From Actinomycetales bacterium (lineage in GTDB: Bacteria > Actinomycetota > Actinomycetes > Actinomycetales > Kineosporiaceae), in the NCBI GenBank assembly GCA_012719445.1, contig JAAYAH010000262.1, positions 1-64,000 of the forward strand: DNA of 64,000 bases, given 5' to 3'. Below the pieces are notes generated by a model that saw nothing but the letters and a program-made list of their open reading frames with translations, searched no databases and was not told the DNA's origin. Shown here in pieces: positions 50,474 through 58,783 of the stretch (position 1 is its first letter; the number at the start of each line of letters is the position of its first letter). Position numbers and translations under genes: made by a program.

Positions 50474-51820
50474 GTGGCAGCACCGCAGAACTACCTGGCA
50501 GTCATCAAGGTCGTCGGCATCGGCGGCGGCGGCGTCAACGCAGTCAACCGCATGATCGAGGTCGGCCTCAAGGGCGTCGAGTTCATCGCCATCAACACCG
50601 ACGCGCAGGCGTTGCTCATGAGCGACGCGGACGTCAAGCTGGACGTCGGCCGGGAGCTCACCAGGGGCCTCGGCGCCGGGGCCGACCCCGAGGTCGGCCG
50701 GCGCGCGGCCGAGGACCACGCGGAGGAGATCGAGGAGGTCCTCAAGGGCGCCGACATGGTGTTCGTGACCGCGGGGGAGGGCGGCGGCACCGGCACCGGC
50801 GGGGCGCCCGTCGTCGCGCGGATCGCCCGTTCCCTCGGCGCGCTCACCATCGGGGTGGTGACCCGGCCGTTCACCTTCGAGGGGCGGCGCAGGGCCACCC
50901 AGGCCGACTCCGGCATCAACGCCCTCCGCGAGGAGGTCGACACCCTCATCACCATCCCCAACGACCGACTACTGTCGATCAGCGACCGCCACGTCAGCGT
51001 GCTCGACGCCTTCCGCTCGGCCGACCAGGTGCTGCTCTCCGGTGTCCAGGGCATCACCGACCTGATCACCACCCCCGGCCTGATCAACCTCGACTTCGCC
51101 GACGTCAAGTCCGTCATGCAGGGGGCTGGCAGCGCCCTGATGGGCATCGGGTCCGCCCGCGGCGAGGACCGCGCGGTCCAGGCGGCCGAGACCGCCATCT
51201 CCTCCCCGCTGCTGGAGGCCAGCGTCGACGGGGCACACGGGGTGCTGCTGTCCATCCAGGGCGGCTCCGACCTCGGGCTGTTCGAGATCAACGAGGCGGC
51301 CCGGCTGGTGCAGGAGGCCGCGCACCCGGAGGCGAACATCATCTTCGGTGCGGTCATCGACGACGCCCTCGGCGACGAGGTCCGGGTCACCGTGATCGCG
51401 GCGGGGTTCGACGGCGGTGCGCCGGCCCGGCGCAAGGACGAGCGGGCCCTCGGTCAGGTGTCCGGCCGACCCGTCCCGCCGCGCGCCCCCGGTTCGGGGA
51501 CGGGCGCGGCCTCGGTCCCGGTGCCGCCGCGGATCACCCAGGGCACGTCGGGGTCGGACGGTCAGCAGGGCCGGGGCGCGGCCCCGGTGCCCACCTCCTC
51601 CGGCAAGGCCCACCAGGGCGCCGGGGCCGGCCAGCCCGCCCAGGGCACCCCGCCGCAGGGGGTCCCGGTGGCATCGGGGGAGGCGTCGCGGGAGAGCCGC
51701 CCCGAGCAGACCCCGCCCCGGATCGTCGAGCTCACCGGAGAGCCGGTGCGGCCAGCGCGCCAGAGCCGACCGATCGCCCTCGAGGACGACGAGCTCGACG
51801 TCCCCGACTTCCTCAAGTAG
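50474..51820 (+). CDS. ftsZ: Cell division protein FtsZ
   Basis: A 448-residue tubulin-like GTPase that assembles the division ring. The nucleotide-binding site has [16 protein letters not shown] and the tubulin signature GGGTGTG at residues 103-109. The T7 synergy region is [18 protein letters not shown]. From about residue 330 a Pro/Gly/Gln-rich linker of some 100 residues leads to the conserved C-terminal peptide ELDVPDFLK, which binds SepF and other partners. The GTG start is preceded by a GGAAGG about eight bases upstream. The usual actinobacterial follower gene (laccase-domain pgeF) is absent; yggS follows after four bases. Confidence 0.96.
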   Translation: MAAPQNYLAVIKVVGIGGGGVNAVNRMIEVGLKGVEFIAINTDAQALLMSDADVKLDVGRELTRGLGAGADPEVGRRAAEDHAEEIEEVLKGADMVFVTAGEGGGTGTGGAPVVARIARSLGALTIGVVTRPFTFEGRRRATQADSGINALREEVDTLITIPNDRLLSISDRHVSVLDAFRSADQVLLSGVQGITDLITTPGLINLDFADVKSVMQGAGSALMGIGSARGEDRAVQAAETAISSPLLEASVDGAHGVLLSIQGGSDLGLFEINEAARLVQEAAHPEANIIFGAVIDDALGDEVRVTVIAAGFDGGAPARRKDERALGQVSGRPVPPRAPGSGTGAASVPVPPRITQGTSGSDGQQGRGAAPVPTSSGKAHQGAGAGQPAQGTPPQGVPVASGEASRESRPEQTPPRIVELTGEPVRPARQSRPIALEDDELDVPDFLK

Positions 51821-51824
51821 CGCC

Positions 51825-52520
51825 GTGGTCGAACGCTCCCGGGAGGTCGCGGCCGGGCTGCGCGCTGTGCGACGGCGCATCGCGTCGGCCTGCGCCGAGG
51901 CGGGCAGGGACGCCTCGGGGATCACTCTCGTCGTGGTGACGAAGACCTTCCCCGCGGCCGACGTTCGACTGGTGCACGACCTCGGCGTCGGTGACGTCGG
52001 GGAGAACCGCGACCAGGAGGCGGCCCGCAAGGCGGCCGAGTGCGCCGACCTCGCCCTGCGGTGGCACTTCGTGGGCCGGTTGCAGACCAACAAGGCGCGT
52101 TCGGTGACGCGGTACGCCTCGCTGGTGCACTCGGTGGACCGGCCGGAACTCGTTGCGGCGCTGGGCAGGGGGGCGCGCGCGGCCGGTCGGGTCGTCGGCT
52201 GCCTGGTCCAGGTCAGCCTGGACGGGGACCTCGGACGGGGCGGGGTCGTCGCCGACGGCGCCCCCGGTCTCGCGGACACGATCGCTGCGGAGGAGGGGCT
52301 GGACCTCCGGGGGGTGATGGCGGTCGCGCCGAGGGACGCCGACCCGGACCGGGCCTTCGCGGTGCTCCCGGACCTGCTGGCCGCGGTGCGCGGGAACCGT
52401 TCCGGTGTCGACGTCGTCTCGGCCGGCATGAGCGGCGATCTCGAGGCCGCGGTCCGTCACGGCGCGACACACCTGCGTGTCGGAAGCGCGGTACTCGGTG
52501 CACGTGCCCTTCTCGGGTAG
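51825..52520 (+). CDS. yggS: YggS-family PLP homeostasis protein
   Basis: A 231-residue alanine-racemase-like TIM-barrel protein that binds pyridoxal phosphate but lacks the second racemase domain. It helps to keep PLP and amino-acid pools balanced. LVVVTKTFPAADVRLVHDLG carries the PLP-binding Lys. Others are GENRDQEAARK, WHFVGRLQTNKARSV, VHSVDRPEL, VSAGMSGDLEAAVRHGATHL and RVGSAVLGAR. The conserved position between ftsZ and sepF supports the call. GTG 51825 begins four bases after ftsZ. Confidence 0.9.
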   Translation: MVERSREVAAGLRAVRRRIASACAEAGRDASGITLVVVTKTFPAADVRLVHDLGVGDVGENRDQEAARKAAECADLALRWHFVGRLQTNKARSVTRYASLVHSVDRPELVAALGRGARAAGRVVGCLVQVSLDGDLGRGGVVADGAPGLADTIAAEEGLDLRGVMAVAPRDADPDRAFAVLPDLLAAVRGNRSGVDVVSAGMSGDLEAAVRHGATHLRVGSAVLGARALLG

Positions 52521-52559
52521 CTTCGAGAGGGTGGGACCGATCCGACGCGAGGAGCTCTG

Positions 52560-53042
52560 ATGGCCGGCGCGCTGCGCAAGACTATGGTCTACCTCGGTCT
52601 GGCCGAGAACGAGGAGCGCTACGACGCCTTCGACGGCTATGACGAGGTGGAGGCGGAGCACCTGCTCGACGAGGAGCCCGAGGACGACCGTCGGGCGCAG
52701 GTGACACCGATCCACCGCGGGCACCTGTCCCGCGTCGTCCCGATGGAAGAGGGGCGCCAGGTGCACCGCATCTCCACCATCCACCCGCGCACCTACAGCG
52801 AGGCCAAGACCATCGGCGAGGCGTTCCGCGCCGGCACTCCGGTGATCATGAACCTCGGTGAGATGGACGAGGCGGACGCCAAGCGGCTCGTGGACTTCGC
52901 CGCCGGCCTCATCTTCGGTCTGCACGGCAGCATCGAACGGGTGACCAGCAAGGTGTTCCTGCTGTCCCCCGCCGACGTCGAGGTGCTGACCCCGGAGAAG
53001 TCGCGGAGCACCGATCGCGGGGGCTTCTTCAACCAGAGTTGA
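52560..53042 (+). CDS. sepF: Cell division protein SepF
   Basis: A 160-residue FtsZ-membrane tether of Gram-positive bacteria. The N-terminal amphipathic helix ([20 protein letters not shown]) binds membrane. An acidic linker leads to the DUF552 core starting [23 protein letters not shown], with [20 protein letters not shown] and [12 protein letters not shown]. In actinobacteria SepF replaces FtsA/ZipA. The SD GAGGAG (52549-52554) fits the ATG. A stable hairpin follows. Confidence 0.93.
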   Translation: MAGALRKTMVYLGLAENEERYDAFDGYDEVEAEHLLDEEPEDDRRAQVTPIHRGHLSRVVPMEEGRQVHRISTIHPRTYSEAKTIGEAFRAGTPVIMNLGEMDEADAKRLVDFAAGLIFGLHGSIERVTSKVFLLSPADVEVLTPEKSRSTDRGGFFNQS

Positions 53043-53085
53043 CCGGCGGCGCGGAACTCACAGCGTCGTAGGGTCGTCATGCTGT

Positions 53086-53117
53086 CGGTGTGCCGGGCCG
53101 CTCGGCCCGGCACACCG
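53086..53117 (+). terminator. Hairpin between sepF and yggT
   Basis: Fifteen uninterrupted pairs (53086-53100 with 53103-53117, core GTGTGCCGGGCCG) around a CT turn. It lies in the 120-base gap after sepF with no U-tract. It could be a terminator or attenuator that separates the yggT/divIVA genes from the upstream dcw mRNA, or a 3' stabiliser. Confidence 0.6.
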
Positions 53118-53162
53118 CACTGCCTGACCTGACAGCCAGCCGCCTCTCCCTCGGGAACCCAC

Positions 53163-53438
53163 GTGTCGATCACCTACCCCCTGTGGCTCATCGTCTTCCT
53201 CTTCTTCATCACGCTCATGATCCGGCTGGTCATCGACTGGATCCAGGTCTTCGCGCGTGACTGGAGGCCACGGGGGCCGGTCCTCGTTCTCGCCGAGGCC
53301 GTCTACACGGTCACGGACCCGCCGCTGCGGCTCATCCGGCGGTTCCTGCCGCCGCTGCGGCTCGGCTCCGTGCAGCTCGACATGGCCTTCATCGTGCTGC
53401 TGCTGATCTGCTACATCCTGATGGCCGTCCTCGGTTAG
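53163..53438 (+). CDS. yggT: YggT-family membrane protein
   Basis: A 91-residue integral membrane protein with two TM segments (PLWLIVFLFFITLMIRLVID and LDMAFIVLLLICYILMAVL) separated by the conserved loop TVTDPPLRLIRRFLPP. YggT proteins regularly lie between sepF and divIVA and are thought to help division or osmotic tolerance; the mechanism is unknown. The start is GTG with only a weak GGGAAC upstream. Confidence 0.88.
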   Translation: MSITYPLWLIVFLFFITLMIRLVIDWIQVFARDWRPRGPVLVLAEAVYTVTDPPLRLIRRFLPPLRLGSVQLDMAFIVLLLICYILMAVLG

Positions 53439-53571
53439 GGCGTGTTCTCCCTGGAACCCGGCACGGCGAGCAGGTACGGTCCTGTCCGGGACCGGTGCGG
53501 TGCACCTGACCGAAGGCCGGCATCTTCGACCAGTTCAGGGGTGCCGTTCGGTGTGTCCGGCCGCGATCCGA

Positions 53572-53577
53572 TACGGT
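53572..53577 (+). promoter_or_regulatory. Possible divIVA -10 box
   Basis: TACGGT fits TAnnnT and lies 49 bases before the divIVA ATG. The best -35 candidate, TTCGGT (53547-53552), is 19 bases upstream and weak. Confidence 0.3.
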
Positions 53578-53626
53578 GGACCGTGGCTCTGATCTTCCGC
53601 TCGAGTCTCTCCCGCGAGGTGACCAG

Positions 53627-54364
53627 ATGGCTCTGACGCCCGAGGATGTCGTCAACAAGCGGTTCCAGGCGACCAAGTTCCGCGAGGGGTACGACCAGGA
53701 CGAGGTCGACGACTTCCTGGACGAGGTCGTCAACGAGCTCCGTCGGCTCACCGACGAGAACGAGGAACTGCGGCAGAAGCTCGGCGCGTGCGAGCGCCGC
53801 GTCGGGGAACTGTCCCGCGCGACGGTGGCCCGGGAGGTGATGCCGGAGCCCGACCTGCACAAGCCCGTCGAGCCGCCGATGCCGATGCCCTCGATGCGCC
53901 CCGCGGCGCAGCTCGAGGCCATGGGCAGCCAGGGTCCCGAGGCGGCCGCGGGCATGCTCGCCCTCGCCCAGAAGCTGCACGACGAGTACGTGCGCAACGG
54001 CGAGCAGCAGCGTGACCGGATCGTCGGTGAGGCGAGGGAGCACGCGAACCGGCTCATGCGCGAGGCGGAGGAGAAGCAGGCGCAGACCCTCGGCTCGCTG
54101 GAGCAGGAGCGCGCCCTCCTGGAGCGCAAGATCGATGAGCTTCGCGCCTTCGAGCGCGAGTACCGCAGCCGGTTGAAGTCCTACCTCGAGGGTCAGCTCC
54201 GCGAGCTGGACGCGAAGGCGGCCGTCGTGCCGAACCGCGGCCCGCAGCCGGCCGGCGTGGTCTCCGGGCAGACGCCGTACTCCGGCCCGCTGCCCAGCCG
54301 CGGCGGGTACGGTCCGGACCAGGGCTCGGACACCGGCGCCTCGCCCTACCCGTTCCAGGGCTGA
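53627..54364 (+). CDS. divIVA: DivIVA/Wag31 polar growth organiser
   Basis: A 245-residue coiled-coil protein that marks the cell poles and recruits wall-synthesis machinery in actinobacteria. The N-terminal membrane-binding domain starts MALTPEDVVNKRFQATKFREGY, shown by the typical KFREGYDQDEVDDFLD. A first coiled coil, a Pro/Met-rich linker (PPMPMPSMRP) and a second coiled coil (EQQRDRIVGEAREHANRLMR onward) follow, then a Pro/Gly-rich tail. In mycobacteria Wag31 is phosphorylated by PknA; a PASTA kinase gene lies in this window. ATG 53627 is chosen for homology and GCGAGGTG upstream. Confidence 0.93.
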   Translation: MALTPEDVVNKRFQATKFREGYDQDEVDDFLDEVVNELRRLTDENEELRQKLGACERRVGELSRATVAREVMPEPDLHKPVEPPMPMPSMRPAAQLEAMGSQGPEAAAGMLALAQKLHDEYVRNGEQQRDRIVGEAREHANRLMREAEEKQAQTLGSLEQERALLERKIDELRAFEREYRSRLKSYLEGQLRELDAKAAVVPNRGPQPAGVVSGQTPYSGPLPSRGGYGPDQGSDTGASPYPFQG

Positions 54365-54461
54365 GCCGGGGCGGTCCCCGGGCCGGCGGGAGCCACCGGC
54401 CCGTCGCCGTGCGGATGACGGCGTGCGGGGATCGCGGGACAACGGAAGACAACAGCGCGGT

Positions 54462-54488
54462 GATGCCCGGACCCGGTGTCCGGGCATC
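54462..54488 (+). terminator. Hairpin after divIVA
   Basis: GATGCCCGGAC (54462-54472), loop CCGGT, GTCCGGGCATC (54478-54488): eleven perfect pairs in the 160-base gap before the DUF167 gene. It is probably the terminator of the divIVA transcript. Confidence 0.6.
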
Positions 54489-54524
54489 GCCGCGTTCCCG
54501 TCGGAGCGGGTCGAGGAGGGACGG

Positions 54525-54794
54525 ATGCGGATCCAGGTACGGGTGCGACCGGGTGCCTCGCGGACCAGGGTCGGCGGGCGGTACGGGGACGACGTCCTCG
54601 TGGTCGCGGTGACCGCGCGAGCCGTCGACGGTCGGGCCACCGAGGCGTGCCTGCGGGCCGTCGCCGACGCCCTCGGGGTCCACGCCCGCGCCGTCAGCCT
54701 GCGCAGCGGTGCGACGAGCAGGACCAAGCTGCTCGACGTCGACGGCGACCCGGAGGCCCTCGCCGCCCGGCTCGCCGCGTTGCTCGAGGCGTGA
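54525..54794 (+). CDS. DUF167 (YggU-like) protein
   Basis: An 89-residue protein of the DUF167/YggU family: MRIQVRVRPGASRTRVGGRYGD at the start (key RVRPGASRTRVGG), LVVAVTARAVDGRATEACL and VSLRSGATSRTKLLDVDGD. It is a small alpha/beta fold of unknown function, widely linked to yggS/yggT. An SD GAGGAGGG just before the ATG supports the start. Confidence 0.88.
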   Translation: MRIQVRVRPGASRTRVGGRYGDDVLVVAVTARAVDGRATEACLRAVADALGVHARAVSLRSGATSRTKLLDVDGDPEALAARLAALLEA

Positions 54795-54848
54795 GACATG
54801 CCCGGGACAGAATCTCCACGAGCGTCATATGTCACTCGGCGTGTTCTC

Positions 54849-54876
54849 TTGAGCACTTCACAGTAACCGCTATTCT
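54849..54876 (+). promoter_or_regulatory. Promoter of the DksA/TraR gene
   Basis: TTGAGC (54849-54854), 16-base spacer, TATTCT (54871-54876). The surrounding sequence is notably A/T-richer than the genes. Predicted start near 54883, about 77 bases before the ATG. The SD GGGGAGG is at 54944-54950. Confidence 0.6.
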
Positions 54877-54959
54877 GCCCGCACCACCCGGGTCGTGAAC
54901 CGCGGCAGGCCGGAGAGCTCCGTCGGGGCCGGGGGTGGTACGTGGGGAGGGTGGTGTCG

Positions 54960-55520
54960 ATGGCGGAGCGCAGGCAGGTACCGGCGCGGGCCCGGGGGCG
55001 GGCCGGGGCGGTCACGGACGTGCGGAGGGGTGAGACCGACGCGGGCGGGCCGGAGCTGCTGACGTCGGGGACCTCGGTGGAGACGCTGGCCGTCGTCACC
55101 GGATCCGAGCCGGTGCGCGTGACGGCCGCGGACTTCGCGGTGCGCGAGCAGGAGAGCCCGTGGACCGAGCAGGAGGTCCAGGCGGTCAGGACCGAGCTCC
55201 TGGTGGACATGCAGCGCCTGGAACAGGACGTCGTCCTGCTGGAGACCGGGCTCGCGGACGTGACCCGGCACAGCCTCGACGGGGCCGGTGACGACCACGC
55301 CGACACCGGGTCCAAGGCCTACGACCGGGAGCAGGAGCTGGGCTTCCTGACTACCACGCGGGCAACCCTCTTCCAGACCCGGCACGCCCTGGGCCGGATC
55401 GAGGACGGCACGTACGGCGACTGCGAGCTGTGCGGGCGGCCCATCGGCAAGCTCCGGCTCCAGGCGTTCCCCCGAGCGGTCCTCTGCGTCGCCTGCAAGC
55501 AGCGCCAGGAACGTCGCTGA
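54960..55520 (+). CDS. TraR/DksA-type C4 zinc-finger protein
   Basis: A 186-residue protein with a central coiled coil (QEVQAVRTELLVDMQRLEQD) and a C-terminal C4 zinc finger: Cys155, Cys158, Cys176 and Cys179 in GDCELCGRPIGKLRLQAF and LCVACKQ. The first 70 residues are disordered. DksA/TraR proteins reach RNA polymerase through the secondary channel and alter initiation; actinobacterial members are less well understood. ATG 54960 is preferred over GTGs at 54942, 54951 and 54954 because of its spacing from GGGGAGG. It has its own strong promoter. Confidence 0.85.
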   Translation: MAERRQVPARARGRAGAVTDVRRGETDAGGPELLTSGTSVETLAVVTGSEPVRVTAADFAVREQESPWTEQEVQAVRTELLVDMQRLEQDVVLLETGLADVTRHSLDGAGDDHADTGSKAYDREQELGFLTTTRATLFQTRHALGRIEDGTYGDCELCGRPIGKLRLQAFPRAVLCVACKQRQERR

Positions 55521-55605
55521 CCCCGCAGGACCCGCCGCCCGGCACGCCGCCCGTGCGGGCACCCGGGCAGCCGACCCCGGTGCCCGGCATGGCAGGGTGA
55601 CCGTC

Positions 55606-56160
55606 ATGGACGATCCCGCCGCCGTCGAGGACCCGCAGGAGGACGCCCCCTGCGACCAGCCGCCGGAGCGGCCGCACCGCAGGCTGCCCCGCTACCTCGC
55701 GGCGACCGCGGCCACCGTCGTGGCCGTCGACCAGGCGACCAAGGCGTGGATGGTCGAGCTGCTCCAGGGACGCGATCCGGTGCAGCTGGTCCCCGGGCTG
55801 CTCCAGCTCCGGCTGGTCCGCAACCCCGGCGCCGCCTTCTCCTTCGCCACCGGGACCACCTGGGTCTTCACGGTGATCGCGATCGTGGTGAGCGTCGTCA
55901 TCATCCGGATCGCCCGCACCCTGGGCAGCGGCTGGTGGACCCTCGCCCTTGGGCTCATGCTCGGCGGAGCGCTCGGCAACCTCGTCGACAGGCTCCTCCG
56001 CTCGCCCGGGATCGGCCGGGGACACGTTGTCGACTTCGTCGAGTTGCCGGACTTCCCGGTGTTCAACGTCGCGGACTCGTGCCTGACCACGGCCGCGGTC
56101 CTCGTCGTGTGGCTCGGGATCCGCGGGATCGGCGTGGACGGGCGGCGGGTCGGTGACTGA
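55606..56160 (+). CDS. lspA: Signal peptidase II (lipoprotein signal peptidase)
   Basis: A 184-residue aspartyl protease of the inner membrane that cleaves lipoprotein signal peptides after lipidation. Four TM helices; family boxes are [54 protein letters not shown], with the catalytic aspartates in VVDF and NVADS. The N-terminus has about 25 acidic, Pro-rich residues. ATG 55606 is chosen with AGGGTGA just upstream; GTG 55597 is possible. The last 8 bases overlap the pseudouridine synthase gene. Confidence 0.9.
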   Translation: MDDPAAVEDPQEDAPCDQPPERPHRRLPRYLAATAATVVAVDQATKAWMVELLQGRDPVQLVPGLLQLRLVRNPGAAFSFATGTTWVFTVIAIVVSVVIIRIARTLGSGWWTLALGLMLGGALGNLVDRLLRSPGIGRGHVVDFVELPDFPVFNVADSCLTTAAVLVVWLGIRGIGVDGRRVGD

Positions 56161-57079
56161 GCGGCGACTGCTGCCGGTCCCGGACGGGCTGGCGGGTGAG
56201 CGGGTCGACGTCGGCCTCGCCCGGCTGCTGGGACTGTCCCGGTCCGCTGCGGCCGAGCTCGCAGCGGCCGGCGGGGTGCTCCTGGACGGCACCGCGGCGG
56301 CGAAGTCCGACCGGCTGGTCGCGGGGGCGCTGATCGAGGTGACGCTGCCGGACCCGCCGTCCTCGCCCGCCGTCGTCGCCGAGCCGGTGCCGGGCATGCG
56401 GATCGTGCACGACGACGACGACCTCGTGGTCGTGGACAAGCCGGTCGGCGTCGCCGCCCACCCGAGCCCGGGGTGGTCCGGACCGACGGTGGTCGGCGGG
56501 CTCGCCGCCGCCGGGTTCCGGGTCGCGACCTCGGGGGCCGCGGAGCGTCAGGGCGTGGTGCACCGGCTGGACGTCGGCACCAGCGGGCTCATGGTCGTGG
56601 CGAAGAGCGAGTCCGCGTACTCGGCTCTCAAACGGGCGTTCCGGGAGCGGACGGTCGACAAGACCTACCACGCGCTGGTGCAGGGCCACCCGGACCCGTT
56701 GCGCGGGACCGTCGACGCGCCCATCGGCCGCCACCCCACCCAGGACCATCGCTGGGCCGTCGTCTCCGGCGGCAGGCCGAGTGTCACCCACTACCAGGTG
56801 ATCGAGGCGTTCCGGGCCGCGTCGCTCGTCGAGGTGCGGCTGGAGACCGGCCGCACCCACCAGATCCGGGTGCACTTCTCGGCGCTGAGGCACCCGTGCG
56901 TCGGCGACCTCACCTACGGCGCCGACCCGGTGCTCGCCGAGCGGCTCGGGCTGCGCCGGCAGTGGCTGCACGCCGTCCGGCTGTCCTTCGAGCACCCCGG
57001 GACGGGTGCCCCGGTCGAGTTCACCAGCGACTACCCGGAGGACCTGGGGATGGCGCTGGTGCGGATCTCGGCGGGGTGA
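56153..57079 (+). CDS. rluD: RluA/RluD-family 23S rRNA pseudouridine synthase
   Basis: A 308-residue pseudouridine synthase. An S4 RNA-binding domain occupies about residues 14-70 ([20 protein letters not shown]). The catalytic Asp140 is in [17 protein letters not shown]. Other signatures are [24 protein letters not shown], and [21 protein letters not shown]. RluD-type enzymes modify helix 69 of 23S rRNA, but the exact sites in this family cannot be told from sequence. The start overlaps lspA; the pairing of lspA and rluD is common across bacteria. Confidence 0.88.
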   Translation: MTERRLLPVPDGLAGERVDVGLARLLGLSRSAAAELAAAGGVLLDGTAAAKSDRLVAGALIEVTLPDPPSSPAVVAEPVPGMRIVHDDDDLVVVDKPVGVAAHPSPGWSGPTVVGGLAAAGFRVATSGAAERQGVVHRLDVGTSGLMVVAKSESAYSALKRAFRERTVDKTYHALVQGHPDPLRGTVDAPIGRHPTQDHRWAVVSGGRPSVTHYQVIEAFRAASLVEVRLETGRTHQIRVHFSALRHPCVGDLTYGADPVLAERLGLRRQWLHAVRLSFEHPGTGAPVEFTSDYPEDLGMALVRISAG

Positions 57080-57107
57080 CGGATCGGCAGGCGGGTCGGC
57101 CGACGGA

Positions 57108-57917
57108 TCAGTTGCCCGAGCTCTCGTAACGGCGCAGGCCCCTGCGGAACACCGCCCCGGCGACGACGACGCAGTAGCCGGCCACCAGCGGCGTCAGCAG
57201 GCCGACCCAGGAGTCCTGGCCGTGCCCGAGCACGGCGGCCGCGGGGTAGAAGCTGACGAAGGCGAACGGGATCACCACGGTCAGCGCGACCCGGATGCCC
57301 GCCGAGTACACCGAGACGGGGTACTTGGCCAGTTCCCCGACCTGGTGCAGCGCCGTCGGCAGCATGAACGACGCCCCGAAGACCCAGAAGCAGGCCGAGG
57401 TCGAGGCCAGCGTCACCGAGAGCTTGATGAGCACGGCGCTGAGGAACAGGGCCACCGCGAGGGCGATCCGCAGCGGGCTCCAGTCGACGTCGACCCGGGA
57501 CAGCGACCAGGCCATGAGCAGTCCGCCGGTGAGCAGGTTGCCGACGCCGTTGAGCCCGACCGCGCCGCTCATCGTCTGCAGCACCACCGGGTAGGGGCGC
57601 ACCAGGGTGTAGTCGAGGTCGCCCTGGTTCACCATCCACGGCAGGTACCAGGTGCCCTCGAAGCACAGCGACCCGACGCCCTCGGCGATGACGACGAGCG
57701 AGTAGATGAGGACCACCTCGGCGAGGGTCCAGCCGGCGAGGGTGGGGATCCGGGCGAAGACGGCGCCGAGGAAGATCACCCCGGTCGCCTGCATCATGAT
57801 CGACGCAACGACGAGGATCCAGAAGTCGGCCTCGTACTCCAGCGCCGCGCGCAGGTGCGCGCCGAGGCAGCGGCGGTACATCCTGGCGGTCGCGATCGGA
57901 CGGGTCGTCGTCATCAT
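57108..57917 (-). CDS. ABC-2 type permease (second subunit)
   Basis: A 269-residue membrane permease with six hydrophobic segments, similar to COG3694-type ABC-2 permeases. The family feature LVRPYPVVLQTM in the middle and GVGSLCFEGTWYLPWMVNQGDLD are visible. It is the last gene of a three-gene exporter (ATPase, permease, permease), beginning at an ATG that shares one base with the preceding stop (TGATG); ATG 57914 next to it is equally possible. The substrate is unknown. Convergent with rluD, with a 28-base gap. Confidence 0.83.
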   Translation of the reverse strand: MMTTTRPIATARMYRRCLGAHLRAALEYEADFWILVVASIMMQATGVIFLGAVFARIPTLAGWTLAEVVLIYSLVVIAEGVGSLCFEGTWYLPWMVNQGDLDYTLVRPYPVVLQTMSGAVGLNGVGNLLTGGLLMAWSLSRVDVDWSPLRIALAVALFLSAVLIKLSVTLASTSACFWVFGASFMLPTALHQVGELAKYPVSVYSAGIRVALTVVIPFAFVSFYPAAAVLGHGQDSWVGLLTPLVAGYCVVVAGAVFRRGLRRYESSGN

Positions 57918-58783
57918 CAGCCTCCGTGCACCGTGAGCTGCCGGACGGCGAAGCGCCAGACGAGCCGACCGGCCACCCACAGGACGGTGACCCAACCGGC
58001 CTGGGTGAGCAGCAGGCCCAGCGCCTCGCCGCCGGTCGCCTGGCCCAGGTAGATCGCCGCCGGCGTCGCGGTGAGGCTCGCGAAGGGCAGCAGCATCGCC
58101 GTCGTCTGCAGCCAGGACGGCAGCAGCACCAGCGGGATGAGCGACCCCGACAGCAGCGCGACCAGCGAGGTCCTCGCCCACGCCACGCCCATGTAGTTCT
58201 GGGTCCAGAAGCACAGCAGCGTCGACAGGTAGACGACGAGGAACTTCAGCGGCACCACCGCGGCGATGCTCACCGCGAACAGGAGCAGTTGCGGCAGGTC
58301 GGGGACGGGGATGCCGCCGGTGACGAGAGCGATGGACCCGGCGACGGCGAAGGTCACCGCCAGCTCCAGCGCCGCCCGCCCGACGGTCTCCGCGAACCGG
58401 GCCGTCTGGTAGGTGACCGGCTTGACGAGGTCGAGCGAGACCAGACCGTCCCGGATCCGGGCCGCCATCCGGAAGTCCCCGTAGGCGGAGACGAGCGAGC
58501 TGGTGACGAAGGCAACCAACAGGTAGGCCTTCATCTGCGGCCAGGTGTACCCGCCGAAGTCCTTCCCTGACTCCAGCAGCAGCCGCCAGACGTAGAGCAT
58601 GGCCAGCAGTTGGAAGAACACCGCGAACAGGCCGAGCACGAAGTTCGCCCGGTAGGTGAGGACGGTGCGGGCGGAGACCTTCACCATGCACAGGTAGGCG
58701 CGTGCCGCCACCACCGGTCCCGTGGTGCTGAGCGGGGGCGGTGGTGCCGGGGCCGGACGCGGGGCGGGGATCGTCGTCGTCAC
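57917..58783 (-). CDS. ABC-2 type permease (first subunit)
   Basis: A 288-residue permease similar to COG4587-type ABC-2 subunits. After about 25 Pro/Ala-rich residues come six TM segments, including ANFVLGLFAVFFQLLAMLYV and LKFLVVYLSTLLCFW. The cytoplasmic IRDGLVSLDLVKPVTYQ stretch is the coupling-loop signature shared with its partner (LVRPYP). Probably forms a heterodimer with the next permease. The GTG overlaps the ATPase stop (GTGA). Confidence 0.83.
   Translation of the reverse strand: MTTTIPAPRPAPAPPPPLSTTGPVVAARAYLCMVKVSARTVLTYRANFVLGLFAVFFQLLAMLYVWRLLLESGKDFGGYTWPQMKAYLLVAFVTSSLVSAYGDFRMAARIRDGLVSLDLVKPVTYQTARFAETVGRAALELAVTFAVAGSIALVTGGIPVPDLPQLLLFAVSIAAVVPLKFLVVYLSTLLCFWTQNYMGVAWARTSLVALLSGSLIPLVLLPSWLQTTAMLLPFASLTATPAAIYLGQATGGEALGLLLTQAGWVTVLWVAGRLVWRFAVRQLTVHGG

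Noticed and set aside
51829-51844. Second SOS-like site at the start of yggS (TCGAAC...)
   Set aside because: Only the left half-site is present; the right half does not match GTTCGA.
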